This document shows positions 21,495-31,806 of a stretch of 64,000 bases of DNA, piece after piece (position 1 is the first letter of the stretch; each line of letters begins with the position of its first letter). The notes beneath the pieces were generated by a model. The model did not search any database and was not told the DNA's origin. It was given only the letters and a program-made list of their open reading frames with translations. A program made the position numbers and the translations under genes. This DNA is from Botryosphaeria dothidea (lineage: Eukaryota; Ascomycota; Dothideomycetes; Botryosphaeriales; Botryosphaeriaceae), in NCBI GenBank assembly GCA_011503125.2, contig WWBZ02000040.1, forward strand, positions 1,612,001 through 1,676,000. Reading direction: 5' to 3'.

Positions 21495-24400
21495 CTACCT
21501 TGTCCCAATCGTCGGAAAGGCAGCATGGCTCGGACTGCTCCGCCCGCTCGACGTCCCGCCATTCCTTTCGCGCTCTCGCTCCAGCGTCTGCCGCAGCTCC
21601 TCGTTCTCTGCGCGCCCTTCCTCTAACCTCTTGCGCGCGCCGCTGCGGTCCAGCAGCCTTGCCTCGCGCTCCGCCTTCAGCCTCCTCTCCAGCTCCTTGA
21701 GCCGGTGGATCCAGCGCTGCTCCGTCGGCTGCACAGGCGCCGGGGCGTTGTTCGACGACTTCTCATGCGACGACGAGGAGTGGTGCTGGATGACGTCCGT
21801 GCTCGAGTTGTGCCTGAGCAGTGTCGACGCGATTGAGTTGCGGTTCGTATTCGACGAGCCGTGCGGCCCGGAGACGCTGCGGTGTGGGAGACGCGAGTGC
21901 GGGCGCTCCGCCGGCCCCGAGTCGCCCGATGAGCGCGTGGGCTGCCGCGAGAGGTTGATTTCGGACTTCAGGTGCTTGTTCTCGCTCCTCAGCCGCGATA
22001 TCTCCGTGTTGAGCGTCTCGTTGCGGATGAGGCCGATGCTGCCCGACCGGATCGTCTTCTCCAGCCCGTCCAGGTGCTTGATACGCACGTCGAGCTTGTG
22101 CTCCAGCGTCTGGTACTCCTTCCACAGGTCCTTCTCGATGCCGCGGATGCGCACCTTGAAGCCGCCAATGATGCTTTCGACCATCTTGATGGCTGCGAGG
22201 ACGTTCTTGCTGAAGCCTGGCAGGCTGCGTCCGATGACTTCGAGGGTCGGGAGCTCGCCGTTGACGAGGCTGTTGCGCTGAGACCAGTCGGCACCACAAA
22301 GGGTGGATAGACGGTTCCACAGCGCGAGCAAGAGGTTGTTGCGCTCAAGCAATTGGTCCTTGTATTGTGCCTCGAGCTGGTTGATCCGTCGGCGGTCCTG
22401 GCTGCGGGAGGTTTCCAGCTCCAGTATACGCGTCTCATACGACTGGATGGTGCGAGTGTTGCTCTGGTGCGTCCTCTGGGACTGCTCGAACTGTCGCTTA
22501 TCCTGCATCCGTAGTTGCCGCTCCTTGTCAAGCATGTCAGCGAGCTTGCGACTCTCCAAGCTGGTGCTCTCAAGTAGCGTGTCCCTGTTGCGCAGCGTGC
22601 GCTCCTTCTCGGCCAGCTCCGTCCGTGCGTGATCAAGGTCCATCATAGTATCGTCGAGATCCTTTTGTAGTTTGCTGACGTCCTGTTTCAATATTAGCAC
22701 AATGTACTTTGGTGATAGTGTTGTGTAGTCTACCTTAAGCAGGTTCGTCTTAGTGCCGTCCAAACTACCAAGGGCATCCCGAAGACTGTTCTCGAGATCA
22801 TCGAGTCTCTGCTTCCAGGTTGATGCCTCGACCTCCTTCGATGACAGTTCCTTGCGCAGGCGGCGCACTTCATCGCGAGCCTTCGAAGCCTGGGTATTGA
22901 GTTCATCAAAGGCCTTCTGAACCTGCTCCTTCTCCTGGCTGTCAAGTGCTTCGCGCTGCTTCCTCTCCTCTGAGACACGATCTTCCAGGTCTTTGTAGCG
23001 TTCCTTCTCTTCTTGGATGCTCATTTGTGCCTGGTTCAGAGCAGCCTCAAGATCGCCGATCCTGATCTTGTCGCCTTCTTGTTCCTCGCGCAAGAACGTG
23101 ATCTCACTCTGGTTGGACTCCTGCTGGACTTCGAATCGTTCGATCTTCTGCTGAGCCTCGTGCAGCTTCTGGTCAAGAGACTCCAGCTCTTGATTCGCGT
23201 CTTCCAACTCTTGCTCCAGTTGCTGGATCCTGCGCTGGCTGGCGTTCCTGTCATCCTCAAGCATCACCAGACTCTCACTGACGTTCTTCATCTCCTGTTG
23301 CAGAGCCTCAAAATCCTCGTTGCGGTTCTCAAGGTCATTCATGAGGCGCTCGAGGTCTTGTTCTTTCCGGTTGAGCTCCTGCTCGTAGGAATCGAGTTCT
23401 TGCTCGGCCTCCTCCCGCAGATCTTCGAATTCCGCCTCCTTCTGACTCAATGCATTGAGAGCGTCGTCGCGTTCATTCTGAATGCACCGCAAGTCCTCCA
23501 CAAGTTCTTTACCTTCCCGTTCGATTTTGGTATACTCGTCTTCTACCCTCTCCAGGTCATCCAATGTGTTGTTCAGTTGCTTCTCCAGTTCCTGGTTTGT
23601 CATCTTCAATTCGGCGACCTGGTCCCGGAGCTCTGCCTCCTTTCGCTCGTATTCGTCGCGCTCCGCATCGTCCATCTCATTGTTCCTGGTAACTGCACTG
23701 CTCCTGGAAGAAGGCCTGTGATGGTTTGCACGAGAGATGGAACGCTCGAAGATGCTGTCTCCGACCACCGAGCCACTTGCGCCACGACGGACCGACAGCT
23801 TGAGCTCTTCGATTTCCTGCTGGAGACGTTCCCTTTCGCGGTTTCGAGAGACAAGCATGGAAGTTTGAGCGCCGAGGTCTCTGCGCAACTCAGCGTTTTC
23901 ATGCTTGAGCTGCTCCACAAGAGTAACGCTACTGGCATTGGTAGCTGCGCGGTTTTCTGTGGTGCCATCGGAGCCGGACTGGGATCGAGCATAGGACATG
24001 CGGCTCTGGCGACTCATGTTGTGAGCGCTCCGCGAGTTTGGTGTCGGCTGGGCAGATTGTTCGCGCTCCGCCTTCAGGCGACGGATCTCGTCACGCAAGC
24101 GCTCAGCATCCTCGTCGGCTTGCTCACGTCGGGCCGTCTCGGCTTCAAGCAGGTCCTTCCACATTTCCATGGCCTCTTCGACACCCGTGGACGGCTCCGA
24201 GTTCCGACGGTCTCCCATGGATTTCACATATTCCGCCATGCGCCGCTTCTCAACTTCCTTGGCCAAATTCTCCTCCCGTAGCCTCTCGATCTCGGTCTCG
24301 GATTGTTGCAAGCATTCACGCAAGTACGTGATTTCTTCCTCCATTTCCTGGCCATGTGATCCATCACTTTTTCCATCGTCTGAGCCGGTTGTCTTCTTCT

Positions 24401-25982
24401 CTTTAGCAGCGGCCATGCCTTCCTCTTGGGCCTTTAACTTTCGTTCCAATTCCCGCACCTTCCGTCTCAGACTTTGGTTCTCTTTCTTCTCAGTGGCTAA
24501 ATCGGTTTGGAGTTGGACATTCTTTGAGATCATGTCCTTGACACCCTCGTCAGATCGATTTTGTAACGCCTGGTCAAGGAAATGGATTTTCAACTTCAGG
24601 TCAAAGTTCTCTTTGCTCAGCTTGTCTATCTTGCTATTCTGTTCTTTCAGCGTCAAGTTATGCTTGGTGCGGCTGCTAAAAGCAAACTGAGACGCGGTCG
24701 ATGGCCGTTCCGGAGACTTCGCATGCTTCTCACGGTACTCTTTCGCAACCGTGTCCGGAACGCGGATATTTTGCACGTGCTTAGTGATGACCGTATCTGT
24801 CATGTTGTTGGTCCCAGAACTGAACGGTCGAGCGGTTGGCGTAGCAGGGGGAGAAGCGGAGGTAGGCCTGGGTTCTTCATCCAGACGTTCCAAGTTGTTT
24901 TCAGCCTGAGAAGCAGCACTAAAAGTACTCCTTGCACGATCGAAAGATGGTCTGCCCTCGCTGTTGCCAGAAATCGAAGAGGCAATGCTTCCTAAACTTG
25001 GTAATCGGGAAAGGTCGCGGTCAGAACCTCGCATGCTCGAGCCAGGCAAGGCTCCACCAGTCTGTAGGGCAAAATCGGAATTGTCCCGGGTGTCGCTAAC
25101 GGAGAATTCTGACCGGCCGGCAAATGACGATGCTGAAGAACGTTGACTGGCTCCTCGACTTCGATCCCGCAAGAAGCTGGGTTTCTTACGGATGCTGGAT
25201 GCATTCGAAGTACTACGTCCGGCCGTGGTCGTGGAGGATACCGTATCGCGCAGCCTGGACCTCCGATCGTCGTCCCTGTTCTCCTCGTTCTCCGGTATAT
25301 CAGCCTTTATTGTAGAGGCGCTTGACGTTGGTCTATAGGATCTCTGCGATTGCGTCTCCTCTTCGTGCGATTGCCCCTGGTTTTCGGCATGGGTAACTTC
25401 GATACTCGGCTCGGTCTGCTCCCTGGTCTGTGATTCTGTTCTTGTTTGGGAGCGCCTAGCTGCTGCGACGGTTGGAGACGAGGGCGCGTGCTCCTCAAAC
25501 GAGCTGCTGCCTTCGTCAAAATGTTCGTCGTCATCGAAGTGTCCGCGACCGGGCCCCGGGGTCTTGTAGGCACCATCGGGAGTCGGGGGCGACTCGGGCA
25601 GGGCGACCTCCTCCGCATGCACAGATCTCTGACTGCTAGATTCCCGAGAACGGCCATTGTTTCTTGCCCCGTTCCGCGGCGGCAGCCGCAGAGAAGAGGC
25701 CCCAAAGACATAGGTATCATCTGCTCCTGTCGAGGCTTGTGAAGGTTCTCCCGAATCGGCGTCTCGGTCCGGAAGGAAGCTTGACTCGATGTCCATGAGC
25801 TTGCGCTTCATTTCGCGCTCAATTATTGCGCTCCCTCCATCGCTGCTAATCTGGCTATTGTCGGCGGTGTCGCTCGGCGGACGCAGGAAGCTGTCGTCGT
25901 CGTCCGAAGGCAGAGGCGGTAGGTCTGCGTCTGACTGGTCGAACAGGCGCGCATCCTCCTCGTCGGTAGAATTCCGAGCCAT
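21495..25982 (-). CDS. apsB: Microtubule-organising protein, Mto1/ApsB type
   Basis: Exons 25982-22734 and 22682-21495, with a 51-nt intron at 22733-22683 (GTAGAC donor, GCTAAT branch, AACAG acceptor), give 1478 aa. The N-terminal ~430 residues are disordered and Ser-rich. A centrosomin-type motif 1 lies near 440-475 (LKEQNSKIDKLSKENFDLKL). A very long coiled coil follows. Near 1405-1445 comes the C-terminal Mto2-binding motif (WIHRLKELERRLKAEREAR). These two landmarks identify Mto1/Pcp1/ApsB. In Aspergillus ApsB acts at spindle pole bodies, septal microtubule-organising centres and peroxisomes; in fission yeast Mto1 with Mto2 recruits the gamma-tubulin complex to non-spindle sites. The intron is a multiple of three without a stop, so retention would only insert 17 residues. 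The ATG is at 25982, starting MARNSTDEEDARLFDQ. Confidence 0.9.
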   Translation of the reverse strand: MARNSTDEEDARLFDQSDADLPPLPSDDDDSFLRPPSDTADNSQISSDGGSAIIEREMKRKLMDIESSFLPDRDADSGEPSQASTGADDTYVFGASSLRLPPRNGARNNGRSRESSSQRSVHAEEVALPESPPTPDGAYKTPGPGRGHFDDDEHFDEGSSSFEEHAPSSPTVAAARRSQTRTESQTREQTEPSIEVTHAENQGQSHEEETQSQRSYRPTSSASTIKADIPENEENRDDDRRSRLRDTVSSTTTAGRSTSNASSIRKKPSFLRDRSRGASQRSSASSFAGRSEFSVSDTRDNSDFALQTGGALPGSSMRGSDRDLSRLPSLGSIASSISGNSEGRPSFDRARSTFSAASQAENNLERLDEEPRPTSASPPATPTARPFSSGTNNMTDTVITKHVQNIRVPDTVAKEYREKHAKSPERPSTASQFAFSSRTKHNLTLKEQNSKIDKLSKENFDLKLKIHFLDQALQNRSDEGVKDMISKNVQLQTDLATEKKENQSLRRKVRELERKLKAQEEGMAAAKEKKTTGSDDGKSDGSHGQEMEEEITYLRECLQQSETEIERLREENLAKEVEKRRMAEYVKSMGDRRNSEPSTGVEEAMEMWKDLLEAETARREQADEDAERLRDEIRRLKAEREQSAQPTPNSRSAHNMSRQSRMSYARSQSGSDGTTENRAATNASSVTLVEQLKHENAELRRDLGAQTSMLVSRNRERERLQQEIEELKLSVRRGASGSVVGDSIFERSISRANHHRPSSRSSAVTRNNEMDDAERDEYERKEAELRDQVAELKMTNQELEKQLNNTLDDLERVEDEYTKIEREGKELVEDLRCIQNERDDALNALSQKEAEFEDLREEAEQELDSYEQELNRKEQDLERLMNDLENRNEDFEALQQEMKNVSESLVMLEDDRNASQRRIQQLEQELEDANQELESLDQKLHEAQQKIERFEVQQESNQSEITFLREEQEGDKIRIGDLEAALNQAQMSIQEEKERYKDLEDRVSEERKQREALDSQEKEQVQKAFDELNTQASKARDEVRRLRKELSSKEVEASTWKQRLDDLENSLRDALGSLDGTKTNLLKVDYTTLSPKYIVLILKQDVSKLQKDLDDTMMDLDHARTELAEKERTLRNRDTLLESTSLESRKLADMLDKERQLRMQDKRQFEQSQRTHQSNTRTIQSYETRILELETSRSQDRRRINQLEAQYKDQLLERNNLLLALWNRLSTLCGADWSQRNSLVNGELPTLEVIGRSLPGFSKNVLAAIKMVESIIGGFKVRIRGIEKDLWKEYQTLEHKLDVRIKHLDGLEKTIRSGSIGLIRNETLNTEISRLRSENKHLKSEINLSRQPTRSSGDSGPAERPHSRLPHRSVSGPHGSSNTNRNSIASTLLRHNSSTDVIQHHSSSSHEKSSNNAPAPVQPTEQRWIHRLKELERRLKAEREARLLDRSGARKRLEEGRAENEELRQTLERERERNGGTSSGRSSPSHAAFPTIGTR

Positions 25983-26800
25983 CTGGGGCCCATAAAGCGT
26001 GGTGTGGCGGCAGGCTACAGGCTGCAGGCGGAGTGGGTTTTGCGGTGGTGGTGTTGTTTGGGCAGCGTGGCAGTCGGACGATGCGGCGCTGGTCGGGGCG
26101 CGCTACAATCTCCCGTTGCCTATTTTGCTCTGTGCCGACTGCGAGGTCTGGGCGCAAGGCGATCAGCGGTGTCCGATTGCGGAAGATTCGTTGAGCGCAA
26201 AGGGGGTGAACGTGGTGTGCGCGGTCGGTCGCGTCGTCGAGGGCGGGCGGGGATGATGGGGTTTATTTACACAGCAGCGCGACGACGGATGGCTCAGCTA
26301 GGGTGGTGGCCTGGGAAGGGAGAGCTAGGGCTTAGGGAGCGAAACAAATGCGTCGAGCGTGGTGTTTTCCATGTCGTAGGAGCGCGTTGCTCGGCCGGCG
26401 GCGTGTCTCTGCAGCTTCAGCCAACTGCATCAAAACAACAGGGGTGGCGCCGAAGGTCGTCACCCCAGACGCCAAGGCTGATCATCAGATCGTTCCGTCA
26501 GCCTCCAACGGCCGCCGCCCTAAGATTAGATGCGCTAGTTTTGTGTAGCTCGCTGCTAAGTCTCCTAGGGCTGTGCGTGTTTATATTGCAGAAGACGCGT
26601 CGACAATACCAAATGTCTGAATGCGACGCTGAAATGTCTATGATACTAAGCTGGCCCTGTACATCACCGGCTAAACTCCTGGACCCTGTGAATCCCGTTT
26701 TTGGCAAGACACCAACAACCCCAAAAGAAGCGCTCCATACCCATGCTTTTTGTTGGCGTTCTCCACCACCATTCTCAACCTCTTCAACGGGTATTACTCC
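25983..26800. promoter_or_regulatory. MTO1 upstream region / RPA34 3' flank
   Basis: 818 bp between two minus-strand genes. A 351-codon plus-strand frame crosses it but is unlike any protein and runs antisense into RPA34. I treat the segment as the MTO1 promoter plus the RPA34 3' UTR. Confidence 0.5.
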
Positions 26801-28142
26801 TCACGCCTCTTTTCCTTCCTTCTTTTTCTTCTTCTTCTTCTTCCTCTTCTCCGACTCCTCGGCCGCAGCTGTCGCCTCAACACCTTCCATCGGCTCTCCT
26901 GCCTCTCCGTCATCTTGGCGAGACTTCTCCTTGTGCTTCTTGTCCTTCTTGGACTTCTTCAAAGCCGTTGCATCCGTAGTGTCGCCATGCTTCCGCTTTG
27001 ATGCAACTGTGATGGCTCCGTCGTCGAACCCAATTGCACCCTCCATGTCTCCACTGTAACCATATGGTTTGTAGCGCATGCGCAATCCTTCAGGCTGTGG
27101 TCTTGCCGGCTTCCACGGACGCTCAACGAATTTCTGTGTGACACCGCTGCTTCGCGAGGACTCTGCTTTATTTTCGGACAGCTTCGGAATGTTCACAATC
27201 TGCTGGAGATGCAATGTTTCGGAAATCTCGGCAGGTACTATGGTAGGTAAATGTTGGTAAATGCGAGTCTGACAAAAATTTGTGGAAGAACATACCGGCA
27301 GAATAACCCTTCTCCGTCGGAACCAGAAGCTTGGCTGATATCCGGGTGTCCTTTTGTTCCGGAACAAATGCATAGCCTACGCCCTTGTGTTCAATTGCAG
27401 GCTTCTTGAGCGCCGCGCCATCGCGCGCAAACTGTTTTATTTGCTTGATATCGACATCGGCTGGTGCAGTGATATGCCATATTTGCTTTTTCGAGAGATC
27501 TGTTGATTGGAGAAGCTTGGCTAGCTTTGAGGAAGGATTGAGGCCGGACTTGATAAGCTTGAAGCCAGATGGAGGCTCGAATGGATGCGCGGGACGGAAT
27601 TGAGCGGTCTGTAGTCTTGAGGAGCTCGATCTTTACATCAATTAGCCGTGGCGCAGTCAAATGTCGCTACAGGGCCCTTACGTTTGAGCGCTCTTCGCCG
27701 GAGCGTCGTCCTCACTCTCGTCCTCGCTCTCGCTCTCAGACTCCTCGCTGCTACTCTCGCTACCGCTTGCTTCTTCACGCGAAGCAGCATTTTTGGTGGT
27801 CTCGGCCGTTTTGGGTGCCTCGCTCTTCTTGATATCCTCGGCTTCCTCACTGCTCTCTTCTTCGTCCTCGTCCTCCTCTTCGCTGCTGTCGCTCACCTCA
27901 GATGAGCTTCCTGGTTCCGCTTCAGTGGCCTTCTCCAATTGCGATTTCTTCGCACCATTCGTCTTCGCGGCGACACTTTCGTTATCGGAGCCGGAACCGC
28001 TGCTGCTGCTGCTTTTGTCGCTGGAGCTATCATCGTCCTGAGGAGCGGGCTTCGAAACTGGCTTTGGAGGTTTAGAAGGTGTACTACTGGCTGCTCTGGC
28101 CTGGCCAGGGAGAGGAATTCGGGTTCTTTTTACTGCAGACAT
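26801..28142 (-). CDS. RPA34: RNA polymerase I subunit Rpa34 (A34.5 family)
   Basis: Exons 28142-27682, 27630-27296 and 27237-26801, with introns of 51 and 58 nt, give 410 aa. The first ~150 residues are Ser/Asp/Glu-rich. The middle has the A34.5 dimerisation-type sequence (AQFRPAHPFEPPSGFKLIKS, later LLVPTEKGYSAG and ISETLHLQQIVNIPKL). The C-terminus is a Lys-rich tail ending in a run of Lys residues (KKKKKKKKEGKEA). A34.5 pairs with A49 to form the TFIIF-like heterodimer of Pol I, and the basic tail is typical of the family. Both junctions preserve phase (AC|A and G|TA). It is divergent from GRC3 with only 206 bp between the start codons. Confidence 0.88.
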
Positions 28143-28348
28143 AGTGGAGCTTGGTGCCTTGCAGTTGCATGCGCGATGCGCCGGAAACTTTTTCGAGAGA
28201 GCGCGGCGTTTTGCGCGCTCGAGTCGCCGAAGGCGGTGTGGATGTCGATCAATCTAATCTAATCTCTTGGCCCTCGCAACCGCGCCAAATCAATTCTTCC
28301 CGCTGCCACTGCACATGAACGTTCAACTCAACGCCATTTGTTGTGAAA
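28143..28348. promoter_or_regulatory. Shared bidirectional promoter RPA34/GRC3
   Basis: The 206-bp gap between two divergent start codons must serve both genes. It contains a GCGATG core (in GCGCGATGCGCC), an A/T-rich GAAACTTTTTC, and a short tandem TCTAA repeat (ATCTAATCTAATCT). The first two loosely resemble the PAC (GCGATGAG) and RRPE (AAAWTTTT) motifs of ribosome-biogenesis genes but are not exact matches. Confidence 0.5.
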
Positions 28349-30775
28349 ATGGTCAAAAAACGGAAGACTGACCAACAGTCTGGCTCCGATACCCCATCTG
28401 AGCGTATGTTTTCCCGAAAATGCCATTTCGTTTGATCTAATACGCCTGACAGTCGCGCCTGTTCAGCTCCAAAGAGCGCGGCCGCAGCGTTGAGGGCAAG
28501 GAGACAACAACTGAGCGATAATGCGTCGCCATCATCGAATGACACGTCTCGAAAAAGCTCTCCGGTACCGGAGATGTCTGTAGGAGCTGCGACTAAACAA
28601 AAGAAGAAGACCAGATCGCGGATATCAACGGCCCCAGATGGCCAAGATGGCTCCCCTCCGATCTCTCAAAAGCCGCTGTCTGCTGTGGAAGCACGGAGAA
28701 AGGCTGCGGAAGAGATGGAAATACTGCCCACGTCTCCAGCCCCAAGACCTGTTTCTGCAGTGGAAGCTCGAAGAAGAGCCCTTGAGGCCGCGATCCAACC
28801 TCTCAATGACGAGCATAGCGATGACAGTCTCGAAGACTTCGAGCCCGACTATGTGCCTAGGCCAGAGGATGGAGATGGTTCCAGCTCCCTGGATAACACC
28901 AGCTTGCAACCCAGAAATGCGCTCCAAAATTCCATGTACCCACCTCCGATCGTTGAATTATCTTCATGGACCCCCGAGCGCGGCAATGTAATCCAAAACA
29001 ATGCTAGCGGTATGACTGCTCGCCTCGCAGGAGGTGAGACCGTTGCCAACATTGGCCTTTACGACGTGTTCGTGAAAAGGGGCGTTGTTACTCTATACGG
29101 TGCCATCCTGCGAGCTGGGCCTAGCGCACCGTCCTATAGAGTCTTCGCTCCTGCGAGTCACGCTCTCCCCGTTCTTCACTGTCTATCACCAGATGGAGCA
29201 GAGGTTGAGCTCAAGTCCGTGGGTTGCGAACTGGGATCTTTGGAAAGACTGTCACCCCTTCTTGGTCGGCTATGGAAAGGCACAGAGACACTTGATGACT
29301 CGTTCCTGAAGAATCATAAGAAGCGTTGGTCGTTTGAAAATGTAACACTATCAATACCTTGCATAGACACTTTCCTCACTGACATTGTGCAGATTCATAG
29401 ATTATCCGATGATGCATTGAGCAGACCGTTGTACCATCTCGAAATCCCTCCACGGTGGCATCAAGCAATCGACAAGATTTGCTCTGCTTCATCGAAGAGC
29501 GGATCAATTTTTCACGAGCGGGTTTTCGTCTGTGGTCCAAAGAATACTGGCAAATCCACTTTTGCCAGGATGTTATTGAACCGAATGTTCACCATCAATC
29601 GTGAGGCCATGAAGACTGACGAACATTCGATATTCCTACTTGATCTTGACCCTGGTCAGCCAGAGTATTCCCCGCCAGGGCAAATTTCTCTCATCGAGCT
29701 TCGACAGCCCATTTTTGGTCCACCTTTCACTCATCCGGGCGCCATCACAGGATCTCATCAGCGAATTATTCGTACGCACTACATCGGCGCCAACAGTCCA
29801 AAGGACAATACGGAACACTTCATCGAGTGCGCCGTAGACCTGATGACCCACTATCAAAAGCACCTCACTTTCGGCAACACTCACGGCCCCATCATTATCA
29901 ACTCCCCTGGGTGGATCATCGGTACCGGCCTCCAAATCCTTACCACACTCATAGCCCGCCTCTCCCTCACCGACATCGTCTACACGACCGAAGAGCCCGG
30001 CCGCTCCCTCGACGCCCTCAACGCAGCTTCCGTCTCCGCCTCCGTTCCTCGCTTCCACACCGCCCCCTCCCAACCGTCCGGGATGCTCCCCTCCCGCACC
30101 GCCGCCGAGTTCCGCGACATGCAAATGCTGTCCTACTTCCACCTCGCCGCACCAACGCAAGGCTCCCCACACCAATCATGGGACCCCACCCCACTCACCG
30201 CACGCAAGCCCTACGCTCTCTCCTACGCCGCCCCCGACGCCCCCTCTCGCGACTTCCTCGCCATCGTGCCCCTTGGCGAAGCGCCCCCGCCCAGCACGCT
30301 CGCCACCATCCTCAACGGCTCCATCGTCGGCATCGTCGCCCTCTCCCCCACCACCGCTGCCATCCCCATCCAACGCACGCCCGCCGAGCACATCCCCTAC
30401 GTCTCCGCCGACGCGGGCCACCTCGAGCCCTTCTCGCCGCAGCAATCACACCTCGTCGCGCTGGGGCTCGTGCGCAGCATCGACGCGGACGCACGCACGC
30501 TGCACGTCCTCGTGCCGGCGGCGTGCGAGCACTTGCTCGAAGACCTCGTGCCGGAGCGGACGGTGCTGGTGGTCGGGACGGGGATGGACACGCCCGGGTG
30601 GGCGTATCTGGAAGACCTGCATGCAGCAGAGGCGAGGAGGAGGGCGGGGGAGGCAGAGGGGAAGGTGGAGAGCGAGGTGGAGGTTGATGAGAGGCCGTGG
30701 GTGCAGAAGGTGGATGGAGGGGAGGTTGAGAGGGTGCTGGGGAAGAAGAGGAGGTTAAGGAGATTTGTGAAGTGA
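28349..30775 (+). CDS. GRC3: Polynucleotide 5'-hydroxyl kinase Grc3
   Basis: Exons 28349-28403 and 28467-30775, with a 63-nt intron (GTATGT donor, CTGACAG then TTCAG acceptor), give 787 aa. The first exon encodes MVKKRKTDQQSGSDTPSE. SAVEARR motifs follow, then the Clp1/Grc3 kinase fold. The P-loop GPKNTGKST sits near residue 374, followed by LDLDPGQPEYSPPGQISL, characteristic of the family. Grc3 phosphorylates 5'-OH RNA ends and with Las1 cleaves and processes ITS2 of pre-rRNA; it is also needed for Pol I termination. The C-terminal ~180 residues become very GC-rich with C-ended codons and end with a basic patch. The spliced start is preferred because the larger open frame has no ATG near its beginning. 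Confidence 0.92.
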
Positions 30776-31253
30776 TTGGACTCAGCCAGTGAGAAGAGGC
30801 TTGTTTAGTCAGGATCTTGTTGAAGGGGAGAACCAGGGCAGAGGCATGAGGCTTCCTGGGTAATAATGTTATAAACAGCAGCATCCGCTTTCCAGACTTA
30901 CCGTGACGCTGCAGACTGAGACAACCTGCTTGGTATTTAGTCAACGAGCAAGGGTATGCTTGCAGAGAGTGTGATTTAGTGGCTCAAACGAGCTTTTGCG
31001 GAAGCTAGTTATACATCCTTGTGCCTTCTAGCCATCATTGGATATCAGGACCGGGGTTCGTTGTCTAGAATGATACAAACGGAGACAATAATACACCCGA
31101 AAAGCTTGTCAATAATAGCAGCATGAACCAGGGTGACTTGATGCAACATACAATCCAGGACTGGTAGGACTTTGCCTTTGGCCGCCCTAAGTACATATGT
31201 AATGAAGCGCAATAGAAAACATTATGATGCTCTTTTCTTTGCTTGTTATTTAA
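30776..31253. other. Intergenic region, no gene seen
   Basis: About 480 bp of AT-richer DNA after GRC3. I looked here for a 5' exon of the fragment that follows and found no frame with a start codon and suitable splice donor. Confidence 0.45.
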
Positions 31254-31565
31254 GTCTTTTTGTGGGACTACGACGCCTCGATCAACCCGTGGGCGAACTG
31301 GGGGTGGTCAGGGATAACGGTCGAGTACAACAAGAAGACAAAAACGATTCGGTTTCAGTGCAGAAACGAGTACGGCTGCGACCCAATCGCGTTCGAGCTG
31401 GACTCGTGGGACCCGGTGCTGACTGACGGTCAGCTGCCGATCGACAAGAATCCGCTGCAGGATCGGTTCTATCAGGTTGTGGACCTGGGTGGGAATTTGA
31501 ATGCGTGTACGATTGAGGGGTGGTATATTGGGTATCATCGGTTGTATGGGTGTCAGGTTAGGTAG
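31254..31565 (+). pseudogene. Truncated coding fragment, family unknown
   Basis: The frame opens just after a TAA at 31251-31253 and runs to the TAG at 31563-31565. It encodes about 100 residues with Trp/Tyr/Cys-rich, protein-like composition and clear third-position G/C preference (WDYDASINPWANWGWSG at the start, YHRLYGCQVR at the end). There is no ATG at its beginning. A pyrimidine-rich stretch ending TTATTTAAG directly upstream resembles a splice acceptor, so this is probably the last exon of a gene whose 5' part is lost. Five Cys-containing positions hint at a small secreted protein, but without an N-terminus this is only a guess. Confidence 0.4.
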
Positions 31566-31806
31566 AGGGATTCTTGCTTTACAAAGTTCCATATAGTAAG
31601 TTGCGTTTAAAAATAGACCATTGAATATCTCAGTGCGGTCTAGGGATAGCTACTCGGAATGTCTATGATCGTGGTTCCAGCTACCACAACACACCCATGC
31701 GAAGCGAGAAAAAAAAAGATAATAATAGCGAGCAACGCCTTTTTTGCGGCCACGCCGAAGCAACGCGTCTCTTTGATCCCTTTTCATCCAAGGCCCAACA
31801 TCTAAC

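Noticed and set aside
23013..24281. 422-codon plus-strand frame over MTO1
   Set aside because: Antisense shadow of the coiled-coil gene; Leu/Phe-rich translation mirrors Glu/Lys codons on the other strand.
26004..27059. 351-codon plus-strand frame between MTO1 and RPA34
   Set aside because: Its second half is antisense to RPA34 exon 3 and the first half has no coding bias or motif.
30312..30944. 210-codon minus-strand frame over the GRC3 3' end
   Set aside because: Antisense to the GC-rich C-terminal part of GRC3; Ser/Pro/Arg composition is a shadow effect.
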